Origin: a virus
Strand: one strand, 5' to 3'
Length of the DNA stretch: 38,816 bases
Virus record (IMG/VR): IMGVR_UViG_3300037264_002724
Location: 1-38,816 of that record
Shown: positions 31,731 to 37,093 of the stretch, piece after piece
How the letters are laid out: the number at the start of each line of letters is the position of its first letter
How positions within the stretch are numbered: the first letter of the stretch is position 1
Translations under genes and position numbers: made by a program
Notes under the pieces: model-generated
The model's database searches: none
The model's input: the letters and a program-made list of their open reading frames with translations, nothing else
Told to the model about the DNA's origin: nothing

Positions 31731-32801
31731 CTATGCAGTTGTAGATTTGTTACAAATAAACTTGCCGATATCGACCAGATAAGGCTTCTCCATATCGCCT
31801 GTATCCACTTCTTTAACGTATGTCTCTAACATCTCGTCTTCTTTATTCAAAATAGCTTTTGCATCCTCTACAACCTGTTTCTGCTCCTTCTTAGGCTTTT
31901 GAACAATCTCTAAAGTGCCAGGCTTTTTCTCCTGAATACTTTTCCTTAAGTCTAATATGTCAATTGACTTACGATTCTCAACGCTGAGTCGTACAAAATT
32001 ATTTTCCACATTATATTTATGAACATCATCCTCCGACACAATTAAATGTTTCGGACTAAATTCATTGGCGATATATTCTTTATTTCCAGTTTTCAAATCA
32101 TAAACGATTAGATGCTTCTCTTGAAACGCCTCGCCAAAAGTTAGTTGTAGCGGTGAGCCAATGTATTCAATATTTTCCATTTCCTGCGCACCATGATAAT
32201 GACCCAAAAACACTTTGTCCCAAGCTTTAAAGTGTTCTGGACCCACTTTTACCATGTCGCCATCATGTTCTAAAACAACATCAGCAAGTGTGTGATAAAG
32301 AGCATTTAACTCCGCACCATGCACAGCAAGATGCCCAACAAGGATTTTTAAGCCCTTGCGTTGTTTAGCAGCCATGCCTAGCTCAGTTAAATGTTCAATT
32401 GGGTTACGAATATAAGGAAGGAAATCAATTTCCTTGCCGTTAATTTCAAGCGTGCAAGCTTTGGTAATTACCGTTACATTCGGCAGTGCGGAGAAAGGAA
32501 GGACACTACTGATATCCCATTTGTCGTGATACCACATGTCGTGGTTGCCTAGCAACAACCAGAGATTGATGCTGCCATCGCAGTGTTTGAAAAGAACGTC
32601 AAACGTGAGGCTGTAAGTTGCTACGTCGATCTTTTGTCGATCTTGGAACAAGTCGCCAGCGAACACAATATCTTTAATTTTATGAGCTTTCGCTGTTTCG
32701 AAAGCCCACTCTAAAGCGGTCAAACAATCTTTCAAACGGTCGAACGATTTCTTGTGCGCGTGAACATGCGCATCTGAAAATAGAAGAATCTTGCTGTTCA
32801 T
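31731..32801 (-). CDS. 47: Recombination nuclease subunit, T4 gp47 / SbcD-Mre11-like phosphoesterase
   Basis: 356 residues. ATG 32801 is preferred (MNSKILLFSDAHVHAHK); a GTG at 32834 extends the frame by 11 residues. Metal motifs: SDAHVH, VFAGDLFQDR, LLLGNHDMW, VGHLAVHG, FLGHYHGAQ, in the order of Mre11/SbcD nucleases. The C-terminal 100 residues include charged linker and a short segment that can bind gp46. A strong promoter-like TTGTGC-17-TATAAT overlaps the upstream codons, so transcripts may start at or near the ATG. Confidence 0.9.
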   Translation of the reverse strand: MNSKILLFSDAHVHAHKKSFDRLKDCLTALEWAFETAKAHKIKDIVFAGDLFQDRQKIDVATYSLTFDVLFKHCDGSINLWLLLGNHDMWYHDKWDISSVLPFSALPNVTVITKACTLEINGKEIDFLPYIRNPIEHLTELGMAAKQRKGLKILVGHLAVHGAELNALYHTLADVVLEHDGDMVKVGPEHFKAWDKVFLGHYHGAQEMENIEYIGSPLQLTFGEAFQEKHLIVYDLKTGNKEYIANEFSPKHLIVSEDDVHKYNVENNFVRLSVENRKSIDILDLRKSIQEKKPGTLEIVQKPKKEQKQVVEDAKAILNKEDEMLETYVKEVDTGDMEKPYLVDIGKFICNKSTTA

Positions 32802-32807
32802 CAAATG

Positions 32808-32836
32808 ATTATAGCAAGATTCCCGCAGAAGCACAA
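32808..32836 (-). promoter_or_regulatory. Sigma70-type promoter for gp47/gp46/RNR genes
   Basis: On the minus strand TTGTGC (32831-32836), exactly 17 bases, then TATAAT (32808-32813), a consensus -10. The likely start point is about the ATG at 32801, so the mRNA would be leaderless unless the upstream GTG is used. It is the best sigma70 match I found and suits early expression. Confidence 0.55.
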
Positions 32837-33181
32837 TTACTGTTTTTTAGTTTCATGACCTGAAAGTAATTTTTCCAATATTTTCCACACATCAACTTCA
32901 GGTAACTTTATAATTCCACCAGCGCCAGGCATTCCACCTGGAGCGCCACCCATTGGTGGACCGCCCATCGGAGGTGGACCGCCACCACCACCACCCATTG
33001 GAGGAGGAGGTGGAGCGCCACCTGGCCCGCCGAGTGGTGGACCACCTGGAGGTAATCCAGCAGGCGCACCCAAACCTCCACCACCTGGCGGCGGTGGACC
33101 ACCCATTGGTGGACCGCCCATCGGAGGCGGCTGTTCATTTAACAATGAAAATTCATTCAAAAACTTACGAAACGTTCTCAT
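32837..33181 (-). CDS. Gly/Pro/Met-rich low-complexity protein with capsid-targeting-like N-terminus (114 aa)
   Basis: Starts MRTFRKFLNEFSLLNEQ, a T4-like capsid-targeting pattern with two possible cleavage glutamates (LNE). The middle 70 residues are almost only G, P, M, A and L in blocks (PPMGGPPMGG, GGPPMGG). The end, IIKLPEVDVWKILEKLLSG, is a hydrophobic helix. It is first in the minus-strand operon that continues with gp47. A flexible linker or scaffold is likely; the DNA carries direct repeats. Confidence 0.6.
   Translation of the reverse strand: MRTFRKFLNEFSLLNEQPPPMGGPPMGGPPPPGGGGLGAPAGLPPGGPPLGGPGGAPPPPPMGGGGGGPPPMGGPPMGGAPGGMPGAGGIIKLPEVDVWKILEKLLSGHETKKQ
32946..33127. repeat. Low-complexity G/P/M-coding region with a 29-bp exact direct repeat
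   Basis: The 29-bp unit at 32946-32974 recurs exactly at 33099-33127 and codes PPMGGPPMGG-type segments. Between them are shorter GGTGGACC-type repeats. Recombination between copies would keep the frame only if lengths match in threes; the distance (153 bp) is a multiple of three, so in-frame deletion is possible. Confidence 0.8.
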
Positions 33182-33209
33182 TTAAGTTATATAGTCGAAA
33201 GAGGTTAAA

Positions 33210-34064
33210 ATGTACAATATGAAACTAGGCCCGTTATCCTTTAGTTTACACAGGACAGTAAGGGTCGCCGCCAATCAAAAACCTGCTAATTTACCGCCGA
33301 GTTTAGGTAATTTTGAGCTTTACAAGGTATCAGATTATAAATGTCCTGAATCCTGGGACAAAGATGCATACTTCATTGCCATGCATTCTAAAGAAGCAAT
33401 GTGGATCAGCTTCCAAACCTGTGAACCAATTGCAGTTATGATCGGGGCTGGCAGTATCAATGCCTTGGATGGCAAACCTTTTAATGAGAAATTAGAAAAA
33501 GATAATTATTTAGTAACGCCACCGCAACCTTGGTTAGATGGCTGGAAAACCGAGGACGGCAGTGTTTATCAATTTGTTGCCACGGAAGCAGGTGAAAATA
33601 AAACAATAGGTGAACAGCTAGCACAAACGAAAGATCATGCGATAGTATTTTCAGTTTACGAGTCTAAGAATCCAGAAAAATTACAATCTTGTAGAGTACA
33701 ACAAACATGGGGAGATTCTGAAGCTGGTAATTTAGACTTTGAAGTAATGAGCGACTGCTTTGAAGGGTTCCCACCTATGCGTTGTTGTAGTTTTGGAACA
33801 GAAATGGGTTTAGGAAAAGGTGGAAAAATAATTCAGAAGATATACGACGACCCACATGGAATTGAAGAATGGAAAGAATCTCCAACAAAAACCATGAGGG
33901 TCTACTTAATTAATGCTTCTGAGTTCTCAGAGATTACTGGTAAGGAATTGCCACCGCCTGCAACTGAAGAAAATTACAATGGCGTTTGGTACGGACTAGA
34001 GGATGAACACCTGAAAGATATTAATGGAACTAAGGTCTTTGATAAATTGAAAGATGCAATATAG
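33210..34064 (+). CDS. Uncharacterised protein, PPQPWLDGWK family (284 aa)
   Basis: ATG 33210 with GAGG upstream. The segment 'IGAGSINALDGKPFNEKLEKDNYLVTPPQPWLDGWK' layout, followed by 'DGSVYQFVATEAGENKTIGEQL', resembles a conserved uncharacterised bacterial family with 'GxxNAxTGxPWDxxLxxxxxDYLVxPPQPWLDGI...RQFVAxPxGxGYTVExQ'. Its function is unknown to me. No signal peptide or transmembrane segment. It leads a three-gene plus-strand unit and diverges from the Gly/Pro-rich gene with 28 bases between starts. Such a chromosomal-type gene may be a recent host acquisition. Confidence 0.55.
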   Translation: MYNMKLGPLSFSLHRTVRVAANQKPANLPPSLGNFELYKVSDYKCPESWDKDAYFIAMHSKEAMWISFQTCEPIAVMIGAGSINALDGKPFNEKLEKDNYLVTPPQPWLDGWKTEDGSVYQFVATEAGENKTIGEQLAQTKDHAIVFSVYESKNPEKLQSCRVQQTWGDSEAGNLDFEVMSDCFEGFPPMRCCSFGTEMGLGKGGKIIQKIYDDPHGIEEWKESPTKTMRVYLINASEFSEITGKELPPPATEENYNGVWYGLEDEHLKDINGTKVFDKLKDAI

Positions 34065-34072
34065 GAGGAATT

Positions 34073-34420
34073 ATGAAGAGTATTTTAAGTACGATTGCGT
34101 GTTTATTGATTTGTGGTAGTGTTCTGGCTGATGAGAAAAAAATTGAAATAGAGAAGGTAAAGGTATTGCCGAAAGTCGGCGTAGCTGTACGAGTGGTCAG
34201 GCCGTCACCAGGCAACTATTACTGGCGTCATCCGACATATGGATGGGGGTATTGGTATTACCCAGCACCAAGAGTGGCAGTCCCAACGAACTACTATCTT
34301 GATGAATTTGGCAGAGTAGTCCCAAGTGGTTATGGCTACGATGTTTATGGCAATTTGGTGCCGTTGCGAGTAGCACCATATTATCAGGGCTATTACCGAA
34401 GATGGGGTTATTGGCGGTAA
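34073..34420 (+). CDS. Exported Tyr/Trp/Gly-rich small protein (115 aa)
   Basis: AGGAGG before ATG 34073. Signal peptide: MKS, hydrophobic ILSTIACLLICGSVL, cleavage-like A-D at about residue 20. The rest is rich in Tyr, Trp, Gly, Pro and Arg (YYWRHPTYGWGYWYYPAPR), with no transmembrane segment. Eight bases after the upstream stop, so an operon. Function is unknown. An exported, aromatic-rich protein from a phage could coat or alter the envelope. Confidence 0.65.
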   Translation: MKSILSTIACLLICGSVLADEKKIEIEKVKVLPKVGVAVRVVRPSPGNYYWRHPTYGWGYWYYPAPRVAVPTNYYLDEFGRVVPSGYGYDVYGNLVPLRVAPYYQGYYRRWGYWR

Positions 34421-34426
34421 TCTATG

Positions 34427-34469
34427 CCCCTTTTTCCTTTCAAGTGTTGCTTGTAAGGGTAGAAAGGGG
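34427..34469 (+). promoter_or_regulatory. Hairpin that can cover the ribosome site of the next gene
   Basis: CCCCTTT (34427-34433) is complementary to AAAGGGG (34463-34469), the purine-rich ribosome site seven bases before ATG 34476. Translation of the 65-residue gene could be controlled by opening this stem, or the stem could end the exported protein's transcript. Hairpin seen, function inferred. Confidence 0.4.
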
Positions 34470-34475
34470 TGAAGA

Positions 34476-34673
34476 ATGACCAAAAGCCAACGTAGACTAT
34501 TGCAGAAGTTCTACGAGTTAGCCTTTAGTTTGGGCTATCATTGTTGTGAGAAGATGGATACAATGCCGTTCAGAATGTATGAGCGGGATTTTGCTGAGAA
34601 GGAACTTCGGAAGGTTACGGCAAAATTGGAAAATCTTCTTGACAATGGATTTTTTCGTGGTATTGTAGAGTAG
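34476..34673 (+). CDS. Small helical protein (65 aa)
   Basis: ATG 34476 behind AAAGGGG. Sequence MTKSQRRLLQKFYELAFSLGYHCCEK then a charged helix to EGIVE-type end; one CC pair. No recognised family. Stop TAG. It is the last ORF before the RNA-rich region. Confidence 0.5.
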   Translation: MTKSQRRLLQKFYELAFSLGYHCCEKMDTMPFRMYERDFAEKELRKVTAKLENLLDNGFFRGIVE

Positions 34674-34742
34674 TCGATATTTTTGTCGGAAAAATTTGCA
34701 GCTTGCTGCATATATTATCAAAAGGAACTTTAAGGTGCATAC

Positions 34743-34828
34743 TTTCTCCGCTAGCTTACTGCTGTCCAGTTATTATTCGCTCCTCTCATTGTCGAGCGCA
34801 CGAAGATGGACCAATTAGGCTTAGCGGA
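34743..34828 (+). ncRNA. Structured small RNA candidate ahead of the tRNA array
   Basis: The stretch between the last ORF and the terminator has three nested or adjacent stems: TCCGCTAGC (34747-34755) with GC-T-TAGCGGA (34819-34828, one bulged T), GTCCA (34764-34768) with TGGAC (34807-34811), and CGCTC (34778-34782) with GAGCG (34794-34798). A strong terminator follows 11 bases later. There is no ORF. Together these suggest an independent, terminated small RNA of about 100-140 bases. A dyad TGCAGC-TT-GCTGCA (34697-34710) lies upstream and may be an operator. Class not recognised. Confidence 0.5.
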
Positions 34829-34838
34829 AACAGGGTAG

Positions 34839-34882
34839 AAAACCCGCCGTGGCTGAAAGGTCACGGCGGGTTTTCTTTTTTT
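34839..34882 (+). terminator. Rho-independent terminator before the tRNA array
   Basis: A 13-bp GC-rich stem, AAAACCCGCCGTG (34839-34851) with CACGGCGGGTTTT (34862-34874), ten-base loop, then CTTTTTTT. It ends the small-RNA unit and separates it from the tRNA array. Confidence 0.92.
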
Positions 34883-34942
34883 ATACACAGCGAATTGCGG
34901 TTGTACTGAAAAGTTTGATCTTTGAAAATTTGGTTTGCCATT

Positions 34943-35031
34943 GGAAACGATTGAAAGTGGCTATTCTACCTAGTTTGCTAAACTAGCAGGCGGGGAAACC
35001 CGCCTTGTGGGTTCGACGCCCACCGTTTCCG
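34943..35031 (+). tRNA. tRNA-Ser (anticodon GCT), long variable arm
   Basis: GGAAACG/CGTTTCC acceptor, anticodon stem CTAGT/ACTAG with loop TTGCTAA, a long variable arm (GGCGGG...CCCGCC), T arm GTGGG/CCCAC, discriminator G. No encoded CCA; followed by CT. Reads AGC/AGU. Confidence 0.93.
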
Positions 35032-35032
35032 C

Positions 35033-35147
35033 TTGGTGGTGTGGCGGTTCGCACGCGAGCAATAGGGTGCGGACGGCTGGCCTGGCGGTGAAATTCCGTC
35101 TGAAAAACAAGGTCATAGTCCGAGTAGCACTTTAAGCCTACCACCAA
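35033..35147 (+). ncRNA. Structured 115-nt spacer RNA between tRNA-Ser and tRNA-Leu
   Basis: Outer stem TTGGTGGT (35033-35040) with ACCACCAA (35140-35147), perfect eight pairs. Inside: GCAC/GTGC (about 35051/35067), GGAC/GTCC enclosing TGGCCT/AGGTCA (one G.U), which encloses GGCGG/CCGTC. It starts right after the CT trailer and ends two bases before the next tRNA. There is no ORF. It does not fit the tRNA fold, and the outermost pairing argues against an HDV-like ribozyme layout. T4 also has stable non-tRNA RNAs in its tRNA cluster. Class unknown. Confidence 0.5.
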
Positions 35148-35149
35148 AT

Positions 35150-35231
35150 GGTCATGTGGCGGAATTGGTATACGCGCGAGTCTTAGAAACTCGTTCCGAA
35201 AGGAGTGTGGGTTCGACTCCCACCATGACCA
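35150..35231 (+). tRNA. tRNA-Leu (anticodon TAG), long variable arm
   Basis: GGTCATG/CATGACC, anticodon stem CGAGT/ACTCG, loop CTTAGAA, variable arm TTCCGAAAGGAGT, T arm GTGGG/CCCAC, discriminator A, then CT. Normal class II Leu; reads CUA. Confidence 0.92.
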
Positions 35232-35237
35232 CTGTTA

Positions 35238-35320
35238 GGGTGTACTACGACTGTGGGAAGCGAAATCGGCTGTAACCCGATTGTACTCAGTGCTAAGGGG
35301 TTCGAATCCTCATACACCCA
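35238..35320 (+). tRNA. tRNA-Tyr (anticodon GTA), copy 1
   Basis: GGGTGTA/TACACCC, anticodon stem ATCGG/CCGAT, loop CTGTAAC, variable arm GTACTCAGTGCTA region, discriminator A, then CT. D arm and T stem are weak (4 bp with a mismatch), so function is less certain than copy 2. Confidence 0.78.
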
Positions 35321-35325
35321 CTCAT

Positions 35326-35409
35326 GTAGCGTTTGGACATTGGCAAGTCCACTTGGCTGTAACCCAAGCGCCCTTTTGGGCATTGCAGGTTCAACTCCTG
35401 CACGCTACA
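35326..35409 (+). tRNA. tRNA-Tyr (anticodon GTA), copy 2
   Basis: GTAGCGT/ACGCTAC, D stem GGAC/GTCC, anticodon stem CTTGG/CCAAG, loop CTGTAAC, variable arm GCCC/GGGC, T arm GCAGG/CCTGC, discriminator A, then CT. Perfect stems. Five bases after copy 1; sequences differ, so not a recent tandem duplicate. Confidence 0.92.
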
Positions 35410-35411
35410 CT

Positions 35412-35495
35412 AGCGATGATTGATGTAGTCCGCGTAAATTCGGGGTGCCCTCAATTAAAGTGAATAAGGGCGACTTTCGGCTTTATTCAGTCGCT
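35412..35495 (+). ncRNA. Structured spacer RNA after tRNA-Tyr copy 2
   Basis: Closing stem AGCGA (35412-35416) with TCGCT (35491-35495); inner 8-bp stem GAATAAGG/CTTTATTC with one G.U. No ORF. It begins after the CT trailer and ends five bases before the next tRNA. Confidence 0.4.
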
Positions 35496-35500
35496 TATAT

Positions 35501-35575
35501 GGCACGGTAGACCAATTGGTAGGAGTCGCCACGCTCAGAACGTGGACAGTGTGGGTTCGAATCCCTCCCGTGCTA
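35501..35575 (+). tRNA. tRNA with Leu anticodon CAG, short (class I) variable loop
   Basis: 75 nt. GGCACGG/CCGTGCT (G1.U72 wobble), anticodon stem CCACG/CGTGG, loop CTCAGAA, variable loop only ACAGT, T stem GTGGG/CCCTC with one U-U mismatch, discriminator A, then CT. Bacterial tRNA-Leu normally has a long arm, so decoding of CUG is by anticodon only; the charged amino acid is uncertain. Confidence 0.85.
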
Positions 35576-35577
35576 CT

Positions 35578-35724
35578 ATGAAAGAAGTTTTAACCAACAG
35601 AGATAAGGTTTTAGCTCCACGGCTAGGAAAAGGCTGGTGTATCTGCGATAGGGCAATTGTGTATCATTACCAGAAATGCCCTATTTGCAAGCGAAGAAAC
35701 GGTAGGAAAAGATTCAAGAAATAA
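35578..35724 (+). CDS. Small zinc-finger-like protein between tRNAs (48 aa)
   Basis: ATG exactly two bases after the tRNA (CTATG). Product MKEVLTNRDKVLAPRLGKGW, then CICD and CPICKRR: a CxC/CPIC four-cysteine metal site, then a very basic end (RNGRKRFKK). Stop TAA two bases before the next tRNA. No ribosome site, because upstream is the tRNA's 3' arm. Basic zinc proteins of this size can bind RNA; unproven. Confidence 0.6.
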   Translation: MKEVLTNRDKVLAPRLGKGWCICDRAIVYHYQKCPICKRRNGRKRFKK

Positions 35725-35726
35725 AT

Positions 35727-35801
35727 GGCACGGTAGACCAACTGGCAGGAGTCGCCACGCTTAGAACGTGGACAGTGTGGGTTCGAATCCCTCCCGTGCT
35801 A
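35727..35801 (+). tRNA. tRNA with Leu anticodon TAG, short variable loop
   Basis: Almost identical to the tRNA at 35501: GGCACGG/CCGTGCT, stem CCACG/CGTGG, loop CTTAGAA, variable loop ACAGT, discriminator A, then CT. Reads CUA. A duplicate with one anticodon change. Confidence 0.85.
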
Positions 35802-35821
35802 CTGAATGGCGGGATTTAAAA

Positions 35822-36370
35822 ATGGATCGACTTAATATAGTCTGGAATGCGGCGGATGGGGAAGTTGCTACCAGAAACAAGCTAGAAGATAGGTTGCTTT
35901 TGTTTTCACTTGTTTATGGTTTAAAACCTCAAAAATGTTTGGACATAGGGACATATAAAGGGGGGTCAGCACAAGTAATAGTTACGGCTTTGGATGAATG
36001 TGAAGAAGGAAGTGTGATATCCATTGATCCTAACCCACAAGTCAACGAAGAAGTTTGGAATAGCATTAAGCATCGCTGCACGATAATTGTGGGGCATTCA
36101 CCGCAAGACATTCCAGAAGAAACTTTTGATTTTGTGTTTATTGACGGAAACCATAATGATGTTTACAGCGACCTAAAAGCACTATATCCAAAACTGAACA
36201 CAGGAGCTTATATCTTGTGTCATGATTGCTATTATCACAATGTTGCGAAAGGAATAGAAAGAATTTTGCGAGAAACTGACCTGATTGACTGCGGAATACT
36301 TAGTAAAAAGACATTTGAAGCACGGGGTCATAAGTTTCTCGGATCAAGGTTATTAAGAACGGCCACCTAG
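35822..36370 (+). CDS. SAM-dependent methyltransferase (Rossmann class I) inside the tRNA array
   Basis: 182 residues. ATG 35822 is used; the frame is open 5' through the tRNA. Motif I is KCLDIGTYKGGSAQV, motif II-like SVISIDPNPQV, motif IV FDFVFIDGNHNDVYSDL, with a C-terminal Cys/His region (HDCYYHN). The pattern is that of the Methyltransf_24-type group, which acts on sugars or small molecules as well as RNA. The stop TAG lies inside the next tRNA (10-base overlap). Within a tRNA array a tRNA-modification role is a tempting inference, not shown. Confidence 0.72.
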   Translation: MDRLNIVWNAADGEVATRNKLEDRLLLFSLVYGLKPQKCLDIGTYKGGSAQVIVTALDECEEGSVISIDPNPQVNEEVWNSIKHRCTIIVGHSPQDIPEETFDFVFIDGNHNDVYSDLKALYPKLNTGAYILCHDCYYHNVAKGIERILRETDLIDCGILSKKTFEARGHKFLGSRLLRTAT

Positions 36371-36435
36371 ACCAACTGGTAGGAGTCGTACCTCTCAAAA
36401 GGGTAACAGTGTGGGTTCGAATCCCACGGTGGCTA
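36361..36435 (+). tRNA. tRNA with Leu anticodon CAA, short variable loop
   Basis: GGCCACC/GGTGGCT (G1.U72), anticodon stem TACCT/GGGTA (last pair T.G), loop CTCAAAA, variable loop ACAGT, perfect T stem GTGGG/CCCAC, discriminator A, then CT. Reads UUG. First 10 bases are also the end of the methyltransferase gene. Confidence 0.83.
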
Positions 36436-36437
36436 CT

Positions 36438-36578
36438 ATGATTACAAGTATTGAATGGCACAATAGACTTTGGAAAAAAATGACCTTTTGGCAGAAGACT
36501 AAAAGCGTAATCTTTTATACTGGATTGTTTATTGTGCTAAGTATATGGGACTGTTATGATCGTGCGCGAGGTAAATAA
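36438..36578 (+). CDS. Small membrane protein between tRNAs (46 aa)
   Basis: ATG two bases after the tRNA (CTATG). MITSIEWHNRLWKKMTFWQKT then a single hydrophobic segment SVIFYTGLFIVLSIW and a charged end. Stop TAA one base before the next tRNA. One predicted transmembrane helix; function unknown. Confidence 0.5.
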   Translation: MITSIEWHNRLWKKMTFWQKTKSVIFYTGLFIVLSIWDCYDRARGK

Positions 36579-36579
36579 T

Positions 36580-36665
36580 GGAAGGTTTGGGCATTGGCAA
36601 GCCCCCTCGGTTGGAAGCCGAGTACACCCGCAAGGGTGTGGAGGGTTCGACTCCCTCACCTTCCG
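36580..36665 (+). tRNA. tRNA-Ser (anticodon GGA), long variable arm
   Basis: GGAAGGT/ACCTTCC, D stem GGGC/GCCC, anticodon stem CTCGG/CCGAG, loop TTGGAAG, variable arm CACCCGCAAGGGTG, T arm GAGGG/CCCTC, discriminator G, then CT. Reads UCC/UCU. Confidence 0.93.
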
Positions 36666-36668
36666 CTT

Positions 36669-36757
36669 GGAGAGTTTGGGCATGTGGCAGGCCCACCCGT
36701 TTCGAAAACGGACAAGCCCTGAAAGGGGCTTGGAGGGTTCGACTCCCTCACTCTCCG
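36669..36757 (+). tRNA. tRNA-Ser (anticodon CGA), long variable arm
   Basis: GGAGAGT/ACTCTCC, anticodon stem CCGT/ACGG, loop TTCGAAA, variable arm AAGCCCTGAAAGGGGCTT, T arm GAGGG/CCCTC, discriminator G, then CT. Reads UCG. Three bases after the previous tRNA. Confidence 0.91.
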
Positions 36758-36761
36758 CTTT

Positions 36762-36841
36762 GGAAAGGTTGGGCTAATGGAAAGCCGCGCCATCCTAAGA
36801 TGGTCCTGAAAAGGTTGTGGGTTCGATTCCCATTCTTTCCG
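36762..36841 (+). tRNA. Ser-type tRNA with abnormal anticodon loop (CCT or CTA?)
   Basis: 80 nt. GGAAAGG/TCTTTCC acceptor, D arm as in the Ser tRNAs next to it, variable arm CCTGAAAAGG, T arm GTGGG/CCCAT, discriminator G, then CT. The anticodon arm pairs GCCAT/ATGGT, leaving only six loop bases (CCTAAG), or four pairs with eight (TCCTAAGA); no standard seven-base loop forms. If U33 is the T before CC the anticodon is CCT (Arg AGG); if the loop is shifted it is CTA (amber). Body is serine-like. Identity open. Confidence 0.65.
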
Positions 36842-36843
36842 CT

Positions 36844-37011
36844 ATGAAAGAAGATTATTGGGTTGAAAAAATTAAGGGAGATTGGTGGTGTGTATATCAC
36901 GAAACAATGGAAAAACCACTAGCCTGTTTCCCAAAGAAAAAACAAGCTGTTGCTTTTATGGGGAAAGAGATTAAAAAACATGAAATGGTTATGGTGCCAG
37001 CTAATACATAG
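36844..37011 (+). CDS. Small DUF2188-like protein (55 aa)
   Basis: ATG two bases after the tRNA's CT. MKEDYWVEKIKGDWWCVYHE then KPLACFPKKKQAVAFMGKEIK and a final beta segment: the layout of small DUF2188-like proteins (W-x-V-x-x-x-G...A...T/K...A...A). Stop TAG overlaps the next small ORF by 32 bases. Function unknown. Confidence 0.5.
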   Translation: MKEDYWVEKIKGDWWCVYHETMEKPLACFPKKKQAVAFMGKEIKKHEMVMVPANT

Positions 37012-37093
37012 ATGGTTTTGTTGGCAAAAATTGGGTTTGGTACGTTGGGGAATTAGATGCAATAAATGCGGTTGGATAGTGAAGCATAATTAA
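36980..37093 (+). CDS. Trp-rich mini-protein with CNKCGW zinc-like site (37 aa)
   Basis: MKWLWCQLIHRWFCWQKLG then RCNKCGWIVKHN. Nine aromatic residues in 37, one CxxC pair plus other Cys/His. Starts inside the previous ORF in another frame. The stop TAA lies directly against the first base of the next tRNA, the same zero-to-two-base rule followed by the other ORFs here, which supports its being real. Confidence 0.4.
   Translation: MKWLWCQLIHRWFCWQKLGLVRWGIRCNKCGWIVKHN

Noticed and set aside
32946-33127. Collagen-like protein
   Set aside because: The G/P/M blocks do not keep a strict G-x-y triplet period, so a collagen helix is not expected.
32953-33222. Plus-strand frame opposite the Gly/Pro-rich gene
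   Set aside because: It is a reverse translation of the repeat (rows of His, Arg, Val, Leu) without a ribosome site.
35033-35147. HDV-like (theta) ribozyme after tRNA-Ser
   Set aside because: In HDV-like RNAs the first strand pairs with the middle of the molecule; here the first eight bases pair with the very end. No hammerhead core was found either.
36556-36847. Open frames (73 and 89 codons) across the Ser tRNAs
   Set aside because: They consist of translated tRNA sequence; the tRNA folds explain the DNA.
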